Origin: Hyphomicrobiaceae bacterium
Lineage (GTDB): Bacteria > Pseudomonadota > Alphaproteobacteria > Rhizobiales > Methyloligellaceae
Assembly (NCBI GenBank): GCA_020637815.1
Contig: JACKJS010000001.1
Span: 868,001-932,000 of the forward strand
Direction: 5' to 3'
DNA: 64,000 bases
Shown here piece by piece: positions 26,922 through 36,134 of the stretch. The notes under the pieces were generated by a model, which saw nothing but the letters and a program-made list of their open reading frames with translations, was not told where the DNA came from and ran no database searches. Position 1 is the first letter of the stretch. Each line of letters begins with the position of its first letter. The translations under genes and the position numbers were made by a program.

Positions 26922-27162
26922 CGGCACCTATCCATCCGCAGTTTGCGTTCAAGGCGCTACCACGCCTTCCCGCCTCCCGTTACGGAGGGGAAAGCTTCGT
27001 CTTGTCGGACGTGCGCTTCGAGATCGCGAAGTCGTGATCCCCATGCGTGACTCAAGTCGCATTCGTCGTGCGTTGGCTTCCCGTAGCATGATGCCACGCC
27101 AAAGGCGGAACGTGCCTTCGGCGCGAAAACACGCATCAACCAAAGTTGGAAAGGACATAGCG

Positions 27163-27420
27163 ATGAAGATCATGACCCTCATCGTTGCCGCGGGTGCGCT
27201 TATTTTCGCCACGTCGGCGGTCGCCGCGACCGGCGAGTACGGCAATATGTGTGCGATGGGTCTCGCGCTCGAAAAGAAGATCGAGACCGATTGCTCGGTC
27301 AACGCCGAGATCGGCGGCAAGACTTATTGCTTCGGCAACGAGACCGCCAAGACGCTGTTCATGAAAGATCCGGAAGGCAATCTATCCAAGGCCGAGAGCT
27401 TCTATAAGAGCAATCGCTAG
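27163..27420 (+). CDS. Short exported YHS-like domain protein (copy 2)
   Basis: This 85-residue protein has a signal peptide (IVAAGALIFATSAVAA) followed by a single YHS-like domain with cysteines at 30, 44 and 56 (C-x13-C-x11-C) and the ending KTYCF..LFMKDPEGN. AAAGGA lies at good distance before the ATG (MKIMTLIV). It is clearly related to the domain of the larger protein upstream and, more closely, to the next gene, with which the last 20 codons are nearly the same at DNA level. The function is unknown; periplasmic metal binding is a guess from the fold. Confidence 0.85.
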   Translation: MKIMTLIVAAGALIFATSAVAATGEYGNMCAMGLALEKKIETDCSVNAEIGGKTYCFGNETAKTLFMKDPEGNLSKAESFYKSNR

Positions 27421-27607
27421 ATTGTGCTCTTCGGCCTGGCGGCGAACCGGAAGGGCTCGCCTCAGCTCGGTACGCCTTCCGCGCTGCAATCGGCACGCTG
27501 CAAAATGGCACTGAAATTGTCCATTGACGGTGCAGAGATTTCTGACGTTTCAATTGCGTATCGACGGACGATGGCGCCGATAAAATGACATTGTTGGAGG
27601 GTCGTTT

Positions 27608-27874
27608 ATGAAAAAGTCTATTCTCGCCGCGGTCGCGGGAACCGCGCTGATCGTTTCCGGAACTGCTGCCATTGCCGCTGGCGCCGCGGGTGAGTTTGGA
27701 AACAACTGCGCCTGGGGCCTGACCCAGGGTGTGAAAAAATACACGGACTGCTCCGTCCACGAGAAGATCGACGGCAAGACCTATTGCTTCAGCAAGCAGA
27801 CGGTCAAAGAGACGTTCATGGAAGACCCCGAGGGCAATTTGTCCAAGGCCGAGAGCTTCTACAACGACAACTAA
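27608..27874 (+). CDS. Short exported YHS-like domain protein (copy 3)
   Basis: This 88-residue protein has a signal peptide (ALIVSGTAAIAAGA) and one YHS-like domain with cysteines at 34, 48 and 60, spacing C-x13-C-x11-C, ending KTYCF..TFMEDPEGN and SKAESFY as in copy 2. The ATG follows TTGGAGGGTCG, a strong ribosome site. A 187-base gap separates it from copy 2, so it may have its own promoter. An intrinsic terminator follows. The tandem arrangement of three related genes indicates local duplication and dosage or specialisation. Confidence 0.85.
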   Translation: MKKSILAAVAGTALIVSGTAAIAAGAAGEFGNNCAWGLTQGVKKYTDCSVHEKIDGKTYCFSKQTVKETFMEDPEGNLSKAESFYNDN

Positions 27875-27916
27875 TAGTCCACGTGGCGCCATGCGCGCCG
27901 GATCACGTGGCTTTCA

Positions 27917-27948
27917 AGGCTCGCCCAGTCGACCGGGCGGGCCTTTTT
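27917..27948 (+). terminator. Intrinsic terminator after the YHS-like gene cluster
   Basis: AGGCTCGCCC pairs with GGGCGGGCCT over an 8-base loop, ten pairs with one G-U, followed by TTTT. The U-tract is on the plus-strand side, so it terminates the YHS-like transcript. Confidence 0.88.
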
Positions 27949-27988
27949 CATGATTGTGACGTTGAGTTGCGGAGCGCCGTTGGTTGGC

Positions 27989-28753
27989 TCAGACCAATGC
28001 GCCGGACCGGATCGCGAGCAGCCGCTTCAGTGTCTCCCGGGTCGAGCGATCCGCCCGGCCGTCGATGCGCGCCTGGCGGTAGTGCCGCTGGAAAGCCTCG
28101 ACCACCGTTTCAGTGCCGCGCGCATAGGTCGACGTAACCTCCACGCCGTAACCGAAATCCTTGAGGTCCCGCTGAAGTTCTGCAACCGCTTCGCTTTCGT
28201 CGCCAAGTCCAAGACCCGCATCCTCTCCGAGCGGAACCGGCTCGGTCCACAAACCAATGCCGGCGCGCGCCAGCCGCGCCCAATCGAAGCGCTCGCCGGG
28301 ATCGCGCTTACGTCCAGGGGCGATATCGGAATGGGCAAGAACACGCTCTCTCGGGATCGCGTGTCGGCTGAAAATGTCGAGGCAAAGCGCTTCAACGGCG
28401 CGCATCTGCTCATCAGGAAAGGGCGGATAGTCGAAGTCGTGACCTGGGTTATGGATCTCGATTCCGATCGACGCCGAATTGAGATCCGTCTCGCCGGACC
28501 AAAAGCTTTGGCCCGCGTGCCACGCGCGCTCGGCCTCGCCTACCATTTGGGTGATCACCCCGGCGAAGTCGACGAGATAATGCGCGGAAACCTTCGACTC
28601 CACGTTCACGAGCCAGTCTCGTGCGGCTTCGCACGATTCCATGCCCGTGTAGTGAAGGATGAGCGTATCGGGCACACGCCCGTCGCGCCGCGGTTCGAAA
28701 TTGGGCGACGGCACCCAATGCGCGGCAAGCTTGCTGTCCGGTGCGGCGGTCAT
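27989..28753 (-). CDS. N-acetylmuramoyl-L-alanine amidase (AmiD-type) with peptidoglycan-binding domain
   Basis: This is an amidase_2 zinc enzyme that cleaves the bond between MurNAc and the stem peptide. The first zinc histidine is His34 in LILHYTGM, the central part shows SIGIEIHNPGHD, and HSDIAPGRKRDPG near residue 145 supplies the last ligands. The C-terminal 70 residues (ELQRDLKDFGYGV onward) form a helical peptidoglycan-binding domain. The length is 254 residues. No signal peptide is visible, unlike E. coli AmiD, so it may act in the cytoplasm in anhydro-muropeptide recycling like AmpD, or be exported otherwise. It is 77 bases after a TerB-DnaJ gene. Confidence 0.9.
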   Translation of the reverse strand: MTAAPDSKLAAHWVPSPNFEPRRDGRVPDTLILHYTGMESCEAARDWLVNVESKVSAHYLVDFAGVITQMVGEAERAWHAGQSFWSGETDLNSASIGIEIHNPGHDFDYPPFPDEQMRAVEALCLDIFSRHAIPRERVLAHSDIAPGRKRDPGERFDWARLARAGIGLWTEPVPLGEDAGLGLGDESEAVAELQRDLKDFGYGVEVTSTYARGTETVVEAFQRHYRQARIDGRADRSTRETLKRLLAIRSGALV

Positions 28754-28830
28754 TTGGTACTTTCCACCGTGCGGCGGGCCGGGGTCCCCGCCGCCCAGGC
28801 ATTTGCCACCCAGGTGCGGCAGGCGCAGGC

Positions 28831-29553
28831 CTAAAGCCCGCGCTCTTTCGCGATCTGCTGATAGGCCTCGTTGATCGCGGCAACCTTGTCCGTGGCGATC
28901 GCGATGAACTCTTCCGGGACACCGCGCGCGATCAGCTTGTCGGGATGGTTCTCCGAAATCAGCTTGCGGTATTGGACCTTCAAAGCGTCATTGGAGATCG
29001 ACGGCTCGACTTCAAGCACCTCATAGGGATTGCGCTTCGAGGCCACGACGTGCCGGGCCTTGATGTAGCCGAATTCCGTATCGGTGAAGCCGAAGCGTTT
29101 GGCGACGCTGGCCAGGAACGCTTCCTCGCTCGGATCGAACTCGTCGTCCGCCTTGGCGATGTGGAACAGACCGTCCAGAACGTCCTCGAGCAGCTTCCGG
29201 TTGCCCTTGAACATGCCGGCGAGCTGGTCGGCATAGGCCTCATATCCGGAGACTTCTTGTTTCGCCAGATTGAACACGCGCGCCACATTCTTCATTTCGC
29301 CTTCGGGGACCTTGAAGACCTCTTTGAACGCGTTGACTTCGTCCATGGTGACAACGCCATCGGCCTTGGCCATTTTGGCGCCGAGTGCGATCACACCGAC
29401 GGTAAAGGCCACCTGATCCTGGCCGCCGCCGGCTTCCTTGCCACCGTCGCGGTCGATCACATAATGGCCGGCCACACCGCCGACCAAGGCGCCGATCGGC
29501 CCTCCAACCGCAAGTCCAGCGGCTGCACCTGCGAGCTTTCCCCAAACCGACAT
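28831..29553 (-). CDS. DjlA-like TerB-DnaJ co-chaperone
   Basis: This 240-residue protein has an N-terminal glycine-rich hydrophobic segment (AGAAAGLAVGGPIGALVGGVAGHYV), probably membrane inserted. A TerB-type helical domain follows at about residues 45-165, and the C-terminal J domain begins NPYEVLEVEPS. The J domain keeps HPD in SENHPDKLIARG, so it should stimulate an Hsp70 ATPase. This is the DjlA layout. The start MSVWGKLAG follows AAGGGGG; the longer frame is not supported. Confidence 0.9.
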   Translation of the reverse strand: MSVWGKLAGAAAGLAVGGPIGALVGGVAGHYVIDRDGGKEAGGGQDQVAFTVGVIALGAKMAKADGVVTMDEVNAFKEVFKVPEGEMKNVARVFNLAKQEVSGYEAYADQLAGMFKGNRKLLEDVLDGLFHIAKADDEFDPSEEAFLASVAKRFGFTDTEFGYIKARHVVASKRNPYEVLEVEPSISNDALKVQYRKLISENHPDKLIARGVPEEFIAIATDKVAAINEAYQQIAKERGL

Positions 29554-29663
29554 AGCGGACCCCCTTAGAACCTCTTGCTGTGGCCAAACCATACGGGCTT
29601 TTGGGCTGCCCCGCATGGGATATTCACCCCGGCAAGCATCGCCGCCAGACCGGGAAAAGCTTT

Positions 29664-29966
29664 CTATCCTCGAAGAATCCCAAGGATCGACATCTTAGGT
29701 TCGTCGACCTCGAGACCTGCCCTTAGGCGCCGCTCCACATGCCACGACCGCACAAAGGTCCAGACGGCGAACCAAAGCGCCAGAAGGGCATTCAGGCCGC
29801 TGGTGGCCCAAACGAGAGTCGATCCGAGTTCGAACAAGTTGGCGGCCGCAAGGATGAAGGCCTCCACCACGATCGCAAAGCCGCCTGCCATCACGATGGC
29901 GGCGCAGAGCGAAATGATAAAGATCGTCAGCGGATTTCCGCCCTTTTTGGTGTCGTCAGTGCTCAT
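29664..29966 (-). CDS. Small two-helix membrane protein, unknown function
   Basis: I do not recognise this family. The 100-residue protein has a charged N-terminus (MSTDDTKKGGN), one long hydrophobic segment (LTIFIISLCAAIVMAGGFAI), a second (LNALLALWFAVWTFV) after a short loop, and a basic C-terminal tail (RSWHVERRLRAG). It lies upstream of the TerB-DnaJ gene on the same strand, 110 bases away, and may share a role at the membrane. Confidence 0.7.
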   Translation of the reverse strand: MSTDDTKKGGNPLTIFIISLCAAIVMAGGFAIVVEAFILAAANLFELGSTLVWATSGLNALLALWFAVWTFVRSWHVERRLRAGLEVDEPKMSILGILRG

Positions 29967-30136
29967 CGGCTCGATCAAACCCTCAGGAATCCTATCGGGG
30001 CGCCTTTCATTAGCGGGGCGATCCCCCGGTTACAAGGGCTTCAAGCGTCCTCGAGCCAAAACGCCCCATGCGTTCAGGAATGACATTAGGCGACAGGAAT
30101 TGTATCCACGGCGTTCCAGACGCGAAAGGAGTGACG

Positions 30137-30667
30137 ATGGCGATTTACGAGCTTGACGGGCAGGCCCCCGAATTTCCAGCGGACGGGCTCTACTGGGTCG
30201 CCGAAACCGCCGTATTGACCGGCAATGTGCGCCTCTTGTCCGAAGCCAGCGTCTGGTACGGTTCGGTACTGCGCGGCGACAACGAATGGATCGAGATCGG
30301 CACGCGCTCGCAGGTCCAGGACAATTCGACGCTTCATACCGATCCCGGCTTTCCGCTGACCATCGGCAGCGACTGCGTCATCGGACACAACGTCATCCTC
30401 CATGGTTGCACGATCGGCGACAATTCGCTGATCGGCATGGGCGCGATCGTCCTGAACGGGGCGAAGATTGGCGCGAACTGTCTTGTTGGAGCCGGCGCCC
30501 TCGTCACCGAGGGCAAAGAGTTTCCCGACAACTCGATGATCATCGGTTCGCCCGCCAAGGCCGTGCGCGAGGTGGACGACAAGATGCGCGCCATGATCGC
30601 GCGTGGTGCCGATGTCTATGTGCGGCGCTGGAAGCAATACGCAGCCGGCCTAAAGCGAATTTCGTGA
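30137..30667 (+). CDS. Gamma-class carbonic anhydrase-like protein
   Basis: This 176-residue left-handed beta-helix protein belongs to the gamma-carbonic anhydrase / YrdA-PaaY group. Hexapeptide repeats run through the middle. The three zinc histidines are visible in STLHTD, VIGHN and ILHGC, and QVQDNS supplies the conserved polar residues. The ATG (MAIYELDG) has AAAGGAGTG just upstream. Whether it is an active anhydrase or a thioesterase-like relative cannot be told. It precedes the 5-oxoprolinase by 19 bases and is probably co-transcribed with it. Confidence 0.9.
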   Translation: MAIYELDGQAPEFPADGLYWVAETAVLTGNVRLLSEASVWYGSVLRGDNEWIEIGTRSQVQDNSTLHTDPGFPLTIGSDCVIGHNVILHGCTIGDNSLIGMGAIVLNGAKIGANCLVGAGALVTEGKEFPDNSMIIGSPAKAVREVDDKMRAMIARGADVYVRRWKQYAAGLKRIS

Positions 30668-30686
30668 AGGGCGGACCGACCGCGGC

Positions 30687-33600
30687 ATGACCGGCAGATG
30701 GCAGTTCTTCATCGACCGTGGCGGCACGTTCACAGACATCGTGGCGCGTGCGCCTGACGGCACGCTCCGCACTACGAAGCTCCTGTCCGAGAATCAGGAG
30801 CTGTACGACGATGCCGCCATTGCCGGCATCGCGGACCTGATCGGCACACCGCGCTCCACGCGCTTGCCGCCCGCAGGCGTCGAAAGCGTGCGCATGGGGA
30901 CTACCGTCGCCACAAACGCGCTGCTCGAACGCAAGGGCGACCGCGTTCTCCTGATCGTCAGCCAAGGGTTCCGGGATGCTCTGGAGATCGGCTACCAGGC
31001 GCGGCCGAAGATCTTCGCCCGGCGGATCGAAAAGCCCTCGATGCTGTACGAGCGCGTCGTTGAAGTCCCCGAGCGTATGCGTGCCGACGGTACCGTGGAG
31101 ACACCGCTCGATCTCGAGGCCACGCGCACGACGCTGGAGGCCGCCCGCCGGGACGGGATCGATGCCGTCGCCATCGTCTTCATGCACGCCTATGCCTATC
31201 CCGCGCATGAGCATGCGGCCTCGGCCCTCGCCCGGGAGTTGGGCTTCCGCCAGGTCTCAGTCAGCCACGAAGTCAGCCCCTTGGTGAAGTTTGTCGGCCG
31301 GGGCGATACGACCGTGGTGGACGCGTATCTCTCACCGTTGCTGCGCCGCTACGTGGACCGCGTGGCGAGCGCGTTGTCGGCACAAGAGAACCGGGTTGGG
31401 CAAGCGGACGCGACGCGGCTTCTCTTCATGCAATCTTCCGGCGGTCTCACATCGGCCAGTCTCTTTCGCGGCAAGGACGCGATCCTTTCCGGTCCGGCGG
31501 GAGGCGTCGTTGGCGCCGTGGAGACCGCACGGAGCGCGGGCTTCCCGAAGGTCATCGGCTTCGACATGGGCGGCACGTCCACGGATGTATGTCACTACGA
31601 CGGCATCTTGGAACGCACCTTCGAAAGCGTCGTCGCTGGTGCGCGGGTCCGGGCGCCGATGATGCTGATCCATACGGTCGCCGCCGGGGGCGGATCGATC
31701 CTGCATTCCGACGAATCGCGGTTCCGCGTGGGTCCCGATTCCGCCGGTGCCGATCCCGGCCCTCTCGCCTATCGCCGAGGCGGCCCGCTAACCGTCACCG
31801 ACGCGAACGTCATGACCGGCAAGCTTCAGCCGAATCTCTTCCCGCATATTTTCGGACCGTGCCAAGACGAACCGCTCGACCGGCGCGCCGTAGTCAAGGC
31901 GTTCCACGCACTTGCACGCGAGCTCGGCGACGGGCGCATGCCCGAGGAGATCGCCGACGGGTTCATCAAGATCGCGGTCGCTAATATGGCGAACGCCATC
32001 AAGACGATCTCCGTGCAGCGCGGCTATGACGTCGCCGGCTACGTCCTGAACTGTTTTGGCGGCGCGGGCGGGCAGCACGCCTGCCTCGTCGCCGACGCTC
32101 TCGGCATCGAAAGTGTGTTGCTGCATCCGTTGTCCGGCGTGCTCTCCGCCTACGGCATGGGGCTCGCCAGTATCCGCGCGACACGCACGCACGCTGTGCT
32201 TGCGCCGCTCGACGATGATGGTTTGGCCAAGCTCGCCGAAATCTGCGCGCCTTTGGAAGGCGAAGCACGCGGCGACCTCGCCATGCAGGGCATTGCGGCG
32301 GAAGACGTCACCGTCGCCGTCCAGGCCCATTTGCGCTACGAAGGGACGGACAGCGCGCTCCCGATCCCTGCCGGGTCCCCAGCGGAGATGCGCACCGCGT
32401 TCGAGGCAGCCCACCAGAGCCGGTTCGGCTTCACGAGTCCCGAGAAGGCCATCGAGATCGAAGCTGTCGACGTGGAGGCTGTCGGCGGCGGTTCCTTGAT
32501 CGAGGAATGCAACGTGCCGCCCGGCAGGCAACGGCCGCAGCCTCACACGCGGGCCGACATCTTCACCCACGGCGCCTGGCACGAGGCGCCGGTCTACCTT
32601 CGTGCGGAGCTTTCCCCGGGCGCCGAAATCGCCGGACCGTCACTCGTCATCGAGGACCATCAAACGGTCGTGGTGGAGCCGGATTGGCGGGCGGCGGTCA
32701 CTGCGAAGAACGATCTTCTTCTGACGCGTGCGGCCGCGAAGCGGACCAAGGAGACGGTCGGAACCGTGGCGGACCCGGTGATGCTCGAAGTGTTCAACAA
32801 TCTCTTCGTCTCGATCGCCGAGCAGATGGGATACGCGCTGCAAAACACGGCACACTCGGTTAACATCAAGGAGCGGCTCGACTTCTCCTGCGCCATTTTC
32901 GATGCGAGCGGCGCTCTGATCGCGAACGCCCCGCACATTCCCGTTCATCTCGGCTCGATGGACAAGAGCGTGGAAACGATCCTGCGCGAGGTGGGCCGAG
33001 AGCTGCGTCCTGGCGATGTGTGGATGCTCAACGCCCCCTATAACGGCGGAACGCATTTGCCCGACATCACCGTGGTGACGCCGGTCTTCGATGAGCGGGG
33101 CTCGGAACTCTTGTTCTTCGTCGCGGCGCGCGGCCATCACGCAGATGTGGGCGGCATCGCGCCGGGCTCGATGAGCCCCAAGGCGGTCACGATCGAAGAA
33201 GAAGGCATCTATATCGATCCGTTCAAACTCGCCGGCGGCGGCCGCTTTCAGGAGGACGCCGTCCGGCGCCTCTTCACGGACGCGCCCTACCCGGCCCGCA
33301 ATGTCGAGCAGAACATCGCCGATCTGAAAGCGCAGGTCGCCGCCAACGAGAAAGGCGTCGCCGAGCTGCGCAAGATGGTGCGCCAATACGGCCTCCCCAC
33401 GGTCGAGGCCTACATGGGCCATGTGCAGGACAACGCCGCGGACGCGGTGCGCAAGGTCATCGGCACGCTGAAGAATGCGCGCTTCGCCGTGGAGACGGAC
33501 CAAGGCAGCCGGATCGAAGTGGCTATCAAGATCGACAGGAAAGCAAAGAAGGCCATCGTCGACTTCACAGGAACGAGCGCGCAGACGGAGACGACGTTCA

Positions 33601-34367
33601 ACGCGCCGGAGCCGATCACGCGCGCCTGCGTGCTCTATGTCTTTCGCACCTTGGTCGACGATGACATTCCCCTAAACGCCGGGTGCTTGCGCCCGATCGA
33701 GATCGTCGTTCCGGAAGGTTCGCTGCTCAAGCCACGCTATCCCGCGCCCGTCGCGGGCGGCAACGTGGAAACGAGCCAGACAGTCGTGAACTGCCTCTAT
33801 GGCGCGCTTGGGCTTCTGGGGTCGGCGCAAGGCACGATGAACAACCTCACCTTCGGAAATGCGCGCGTGCAGTATTACGAGACAATCTGCTCCGGCGCTC
33901 CGGCAGGACCTGGTTTCGACGGCGTGCCGGCGGTCCAGACCCATATGACGAACTCCCGCCTCACCGACCCCGAAGTGTTGGAGCTGCGCTACCCTGTTTT
34001 ACTCGAGCGGTTCGAGGTCGAGCGCGGCTCGGGAGGCGCCGGACAATGGTGCGCCGGAGACGGAACGCTCCGTGCGCTGCGATTTTTGGAAGATATGGAC
34101 TGCGCCATATTGTCGGGCTTCCGCAAGGTACGGCCTTTCGGTACCAAAGGCGGCACGCCGGGGCGCGCCGGAGCCAACTGGGTCCGGCGGAAGAAGGGAA
34201 ATCTGGAGAGGCTCCAGGGGTCCGACCAGACGGCGATTGCATCGGGCGAGGCCGTCATTATCCAAACGCCGACGGGCGGCGGATATGGTAAGCCGGTCGC
34301 GACGGAAGCCACATCAACGATAGATTCCGACACGGGGCGCGAGCGCGCCGATGCCAAGGGACGCTAG
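30687..34367 (+). CDS. Fused 5-oxoprolinase / hydantoinase (HyuA-HyuB)
   Basis: This 1226-residue ATP-dependent enzyme opens 5-oxoproline or related hydantoin rings. The N-terminal half is HyuA-like with an actin-fold ATPase: DRGGTFTDI at residues 10-18 and GFDMGGTSTDV near 290. The C-terminal half is HyuB-like, beginning around DPVMLEVFNN near residue 690 and containing HLGSMDKSVE, LNAPYNGGTHLPD and VAARGHHADVGG, with probable metal-binding histidines. The order and length match the fused 5-oxoprolinase family rather than the separate subunits. The substrate cannot be fixed from the sequence. The ATG is close behind the anhydrase-like gene, and a monooxygenase follows after 3 bases. Confidence 0.92.
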   Translation: MTGRWQFFIDRGGTFTDIVARAPDGTLRTTKLLSENQELYDDAAIAGIADLIGTPRSTRLPPAGVESVRMGTTVATNALLERKGDRVLLIVSQGFRDALEIGYQARPKIFARRIEKPSMLYERVVEVPERMRADGTVETPLDLEATRTTLEAARRDGIDAVAIVFMHAYAYPAHEHAASALARELGFRQVSVSHEVSPLVKFVGRGDTTVVDAYLSPLLRRYVDRVASALSAQENRVGQADATRLLFMQSSGGLTSASLFRGKDAILSGPAGGVVGAVETARSAGFPKVIGFDMGGTSTDVCHYDGILERTFESVVAGARVRAPMMLIHTVAAGGGSILHSDESRFRVGPDSAGADPGPLAYRRGGPLTVTDANVMTGKLQPNLFPHIFGPCQDEPLDRRAVVKAFHALARELGDGRMPEEIADGFIKIAVANMANAIKTISVQRGYDVAGYVLNCFGGAGGQHACLVADALGIESVLLHPLSGVLSAYGMGLASIRATRTHAVLAPLDDDGLAKLAEICAPLEGEARGDLAMQGIAAEDVTVAVQAHLRYEGTDSALPIPAGSPAEMRTAFEAAHQSRFGFTSPEKAIEIEAVDVEAVGGGSLIEECNVPPGRQRPQPHTRADIFTHGAWHEAPVYLRAELSPGAEIAGPSLVIEDHQTVVVEPDWRAAVTAKNDLLLTRAAAKRTKETVGTVADPVMLEVFNNLFVSIAEQMGYALQNTAHSVNIKERLDFSCAIFDASGALIANAPHIPVHLGSMDKSVETILREVGRELRPGDVWMLNAPYNGGTHLPDITVVTPVFDERGSELLFFVAARGHHADVGGIAPGSMSPKAVTIEEEGIYIDPFKLAGGGRFQEDAVRRLFTDAPYPARNVEQNIADLKAQVAANEKGVAELRKMVRQYGLPTVEAYMGHVQDNAADAVRKVIGTLKNARFAVETDQGSRIEVAIKIDRKAKKAIVDFTGTSAQTETTFNAPEPITRACVLYVFRTLVDDDIPLNAGCLRPIEIVVPEGSLLKPRYPAPVAGGNVETSQTVVNCLYGALGLLGSAQGTMNNLTFGNARVQYYETICSGAPAGPGFDGVPAVQTHMTNSRLTDPEVLELRYPVLLERFEVERGSGGAGQWCAGDGTLRALRFLEDMDCAILSGFRKVRPFGTKGGTPGRAGANWVRRKKGNLERLQGSDQTAIASGEAVIIQTPTGGGYGKPVATEATSTIDSDTGRERADAKGR

Positions 34368-34370
34368 CGA

Positions 34371-35555
34371 ATGGCAATCGACGGCAGAGTTTTGATTTCC
34401 GGCGCTGGGATTGCCGGACTGACACTCGCCATTTGTCTCAAGGAATACGGAGAGGATCCCATCGTCGTCGAGCGGAGCGCCGCGCTGCCCGCGAACGGCT
34501 ATATGATGGACTTCTTCGGCTCCGGCTGGGACGTCGCCGAACGTTTGGGTCTGACGGATAAGCTCCGTGCCCTGCGCTATCCAATCGACAAGCTGCAATT
34601 CGTGAACGCGGACGGCAAGTCTTATGCGTCCGTTCCGATTGCGCGCATCTCTCGCGCGCTGGACGGCAAGTATGTCTATCTGCGCCGTCCCGATCTCTTG
34701 CGCATCCTGTACGAACGCGCCGATAGCCTCGGCGTGGACATTCGCTTCGACACGCATATCGAGAACCTTCAAGACGAGGACGAGCACGTCAACGTCACGT
34801 TCAACGATGGCGGTACTGAAGAGTTCTCTCTTGTTTTCGGCGCCGACGGAGTTCACTCGGAGGTGCGGCGCCTCATGTTCGGCGACGAGAGTCAGTTCGC
34901 CCGCTTTCTCGGCGCCTATGTCGCCGCGTTCCATTTGGACGAGCACGATTTTCCAGTCGGCCGGGCCGTACAAATCCATGAAGAGCCGAATCGGGTCGCC
35001 GCCTTTTATCCTGTCGGCGATGGAAAGCTCGAAGCCACGTTCGTTTTCCGGCTCGAGGAAGTGGATGTGCCGCGCGAGCAGCAACTCGCTTTTGTCCGGC
35101 GTGCCTATAAGGGCGCGGGTTGGATCGGCGAAGCCCTCCTGAACGCATATCAGGGCAGCGAACCGCTCTATTTCGACACGCTGACGCAGATCGCCATCCC
35201 GCGCTGGTCGCGCGGCCGCGTGACGCTGCTCGGCGATGCTTGCGGATGTCTTACGCTGCTGGCCGGGCAAGGCTCGCATATGGCGATGGCAGGCGCCTAT
35301 GTGATTGCGCGCGAACTACAGCGGTATGACGGCAACCACGTCCCAGCTTTTCGCGCGTACGAGACCATGCTGAAGCCGGCGGTTGCCGCACGGCAGGAGG
35401 ATGCCGCTACATTCGCGAAGGTTTTCATCCCCACGGCGGAGTCGAAACCTTGGTTACGGCGCCTCGTCATCGGCGCCGTCTTCAATCCGATCGTGCTCCC
35501 CTACGCGTTGAAGGCTTTCGGGTCGAACACAATCCTGGAGGACGATGACGTCTGA
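34371..35555 (+). CDS. FAD-dependent monooxygenase (PHBH-fold)
   Basis: This 394-residue flavoprotein of the aromatic hydroxylase class has a dinucleotide motif GAGIAGLTLAICL at residues 12-24, the FAD/NADPH segment GADGVHSEVRR near 165, and the second FAD motif GDACGCLTLLAGQGSHMAM near 290. The substrate is unknown; TetX-like and UbiH-like enzymes share these features. It starts 3 bases after the oxoprolinase stop, so the two are co-transcribed, perhaps in catabolism of a nitrogenous ring compound. It converges with the next gene with 6 bases between stops. Confidence 0.88.
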   Translation: MAIDGRVLISGAGIAGLTLAICLKEYGEDPIVVERSAALPANGYMMDFFGSGWDVAERLGLTDKLRALRYPIDKLQFVNADGKSYASVPIARISRALDGKYVYLRRPDLLRILYERADSLGVDIRFDTHIENLQDEDEHVNVTFNDGGTEEFSLVFGADGVHSEVRRLMFGDESQFARFLGAYVAAFHLDEHDFPVGRAVQIHEEPNRVAAFYPVGDGKLEATFVFRLEEVDVPREQQLAFVRRAYKGAGWIGEALLNAYQGSEPLYFDTLTQIAIPRWSRGRVTLLGDACGCLTLLAGQGSHMAMAGAYVIARELQRYDGNHVPAFRAYETMLKPAVAARQEDAATFAKVFIPTAESKPWLRRLVIGAVFNPIVLPYALKAFGSNTILEDDDV

Positions 35556-35561
35556 GGCAGG

Positions 35562-35957
35562 CTAGAAGTTGATCTTCGCGGTTTCGGCATTGAAGACGAC
35601 GACCGTCTTGTCGGGCTCGATCCCGCCGGACGTCGTGAAGGAATGCGGTACGAACTGGACTGTCGCCTCGCACGCACCACCAGCGCATTCATTGGAGAGC
35701 TTCGATTTGGCGTCTTCCGGCGTGATGTCGTCCGTATCCAAATAGATGCCGTCCTTCGTGGTGCACTCGTAGCCGAGGACATCCCCCGAGCGTCCGCCCT
35801 TCACGCAAAAGGCTTTGATCTCGATCTCCTGGCCCAGAAATTTCTGCGGTTCTTTGGCGAGGTCCTTCATGTCGCTGGCACCGGCCTGCGCGGCGGACCC
35901 TGACAAGACCATGGCGGTAATCGCAATCGCGGCGCGATGACGCTTCAACCAATTCAT
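35562..35957 (-). CDS. Exported protein of unknown function
   Basis: This 131-residue protein has a clear signal peptide (RAAIAITAMVLSGSAAQAGA). The mature part begins DMKDLAKEPQKFLGQEIEIKAFC, which resembles the opening of small OB-fold periplasmic proteins. It has four cysteines (AFCVKG, YECTT, NECAGGACEA), which could form two disulfides. The function is not recognised. It converges with the monooxygenase. Confidence 0.75.
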   Translation of the reverse strand: MNWLKRHRAAIAITAMVLSGSAAQAGASDMKDLAKEPQKFLGQEIEIKAFCVKGGRSGDVLGYECTTKDGIYLDTDDITPEDAKSKLSNECAGGACEATVQFVPHSFTTSGGIEPDKTVVVFNAETAKINF

Positions 35958-36074
35958 CGTTTTCCAACCTCAGACGTTTCGTGTTTCGGACGCGTGCGTC
36001 CCTGGCGCGGGCGCGTTGGGCCGCATCCTACAAAGCGGAATGCCGATGAAAAGCCCATCCGTCAAACAAAATGA

Positions 36075-36100
36075 AAGGCGCAGGCCGACGCCTACGCCTT
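36075..36100 (-). terminator. Intrinsic terminator of the DUF2852 gene
   Basis: On the minus strand AAGGCGTAGGC pairs with GCCTGCGCCTT around the tetraloop GTCG, with one G-U pair, and is followed by TCATTTTGTTTG. It lies 35 bases after the stop codon. Confidence 0.8.
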
Positions 36101-36134
36101 CCGGCACTCGTTCGCAGGGGGGATGAACGCGTGC

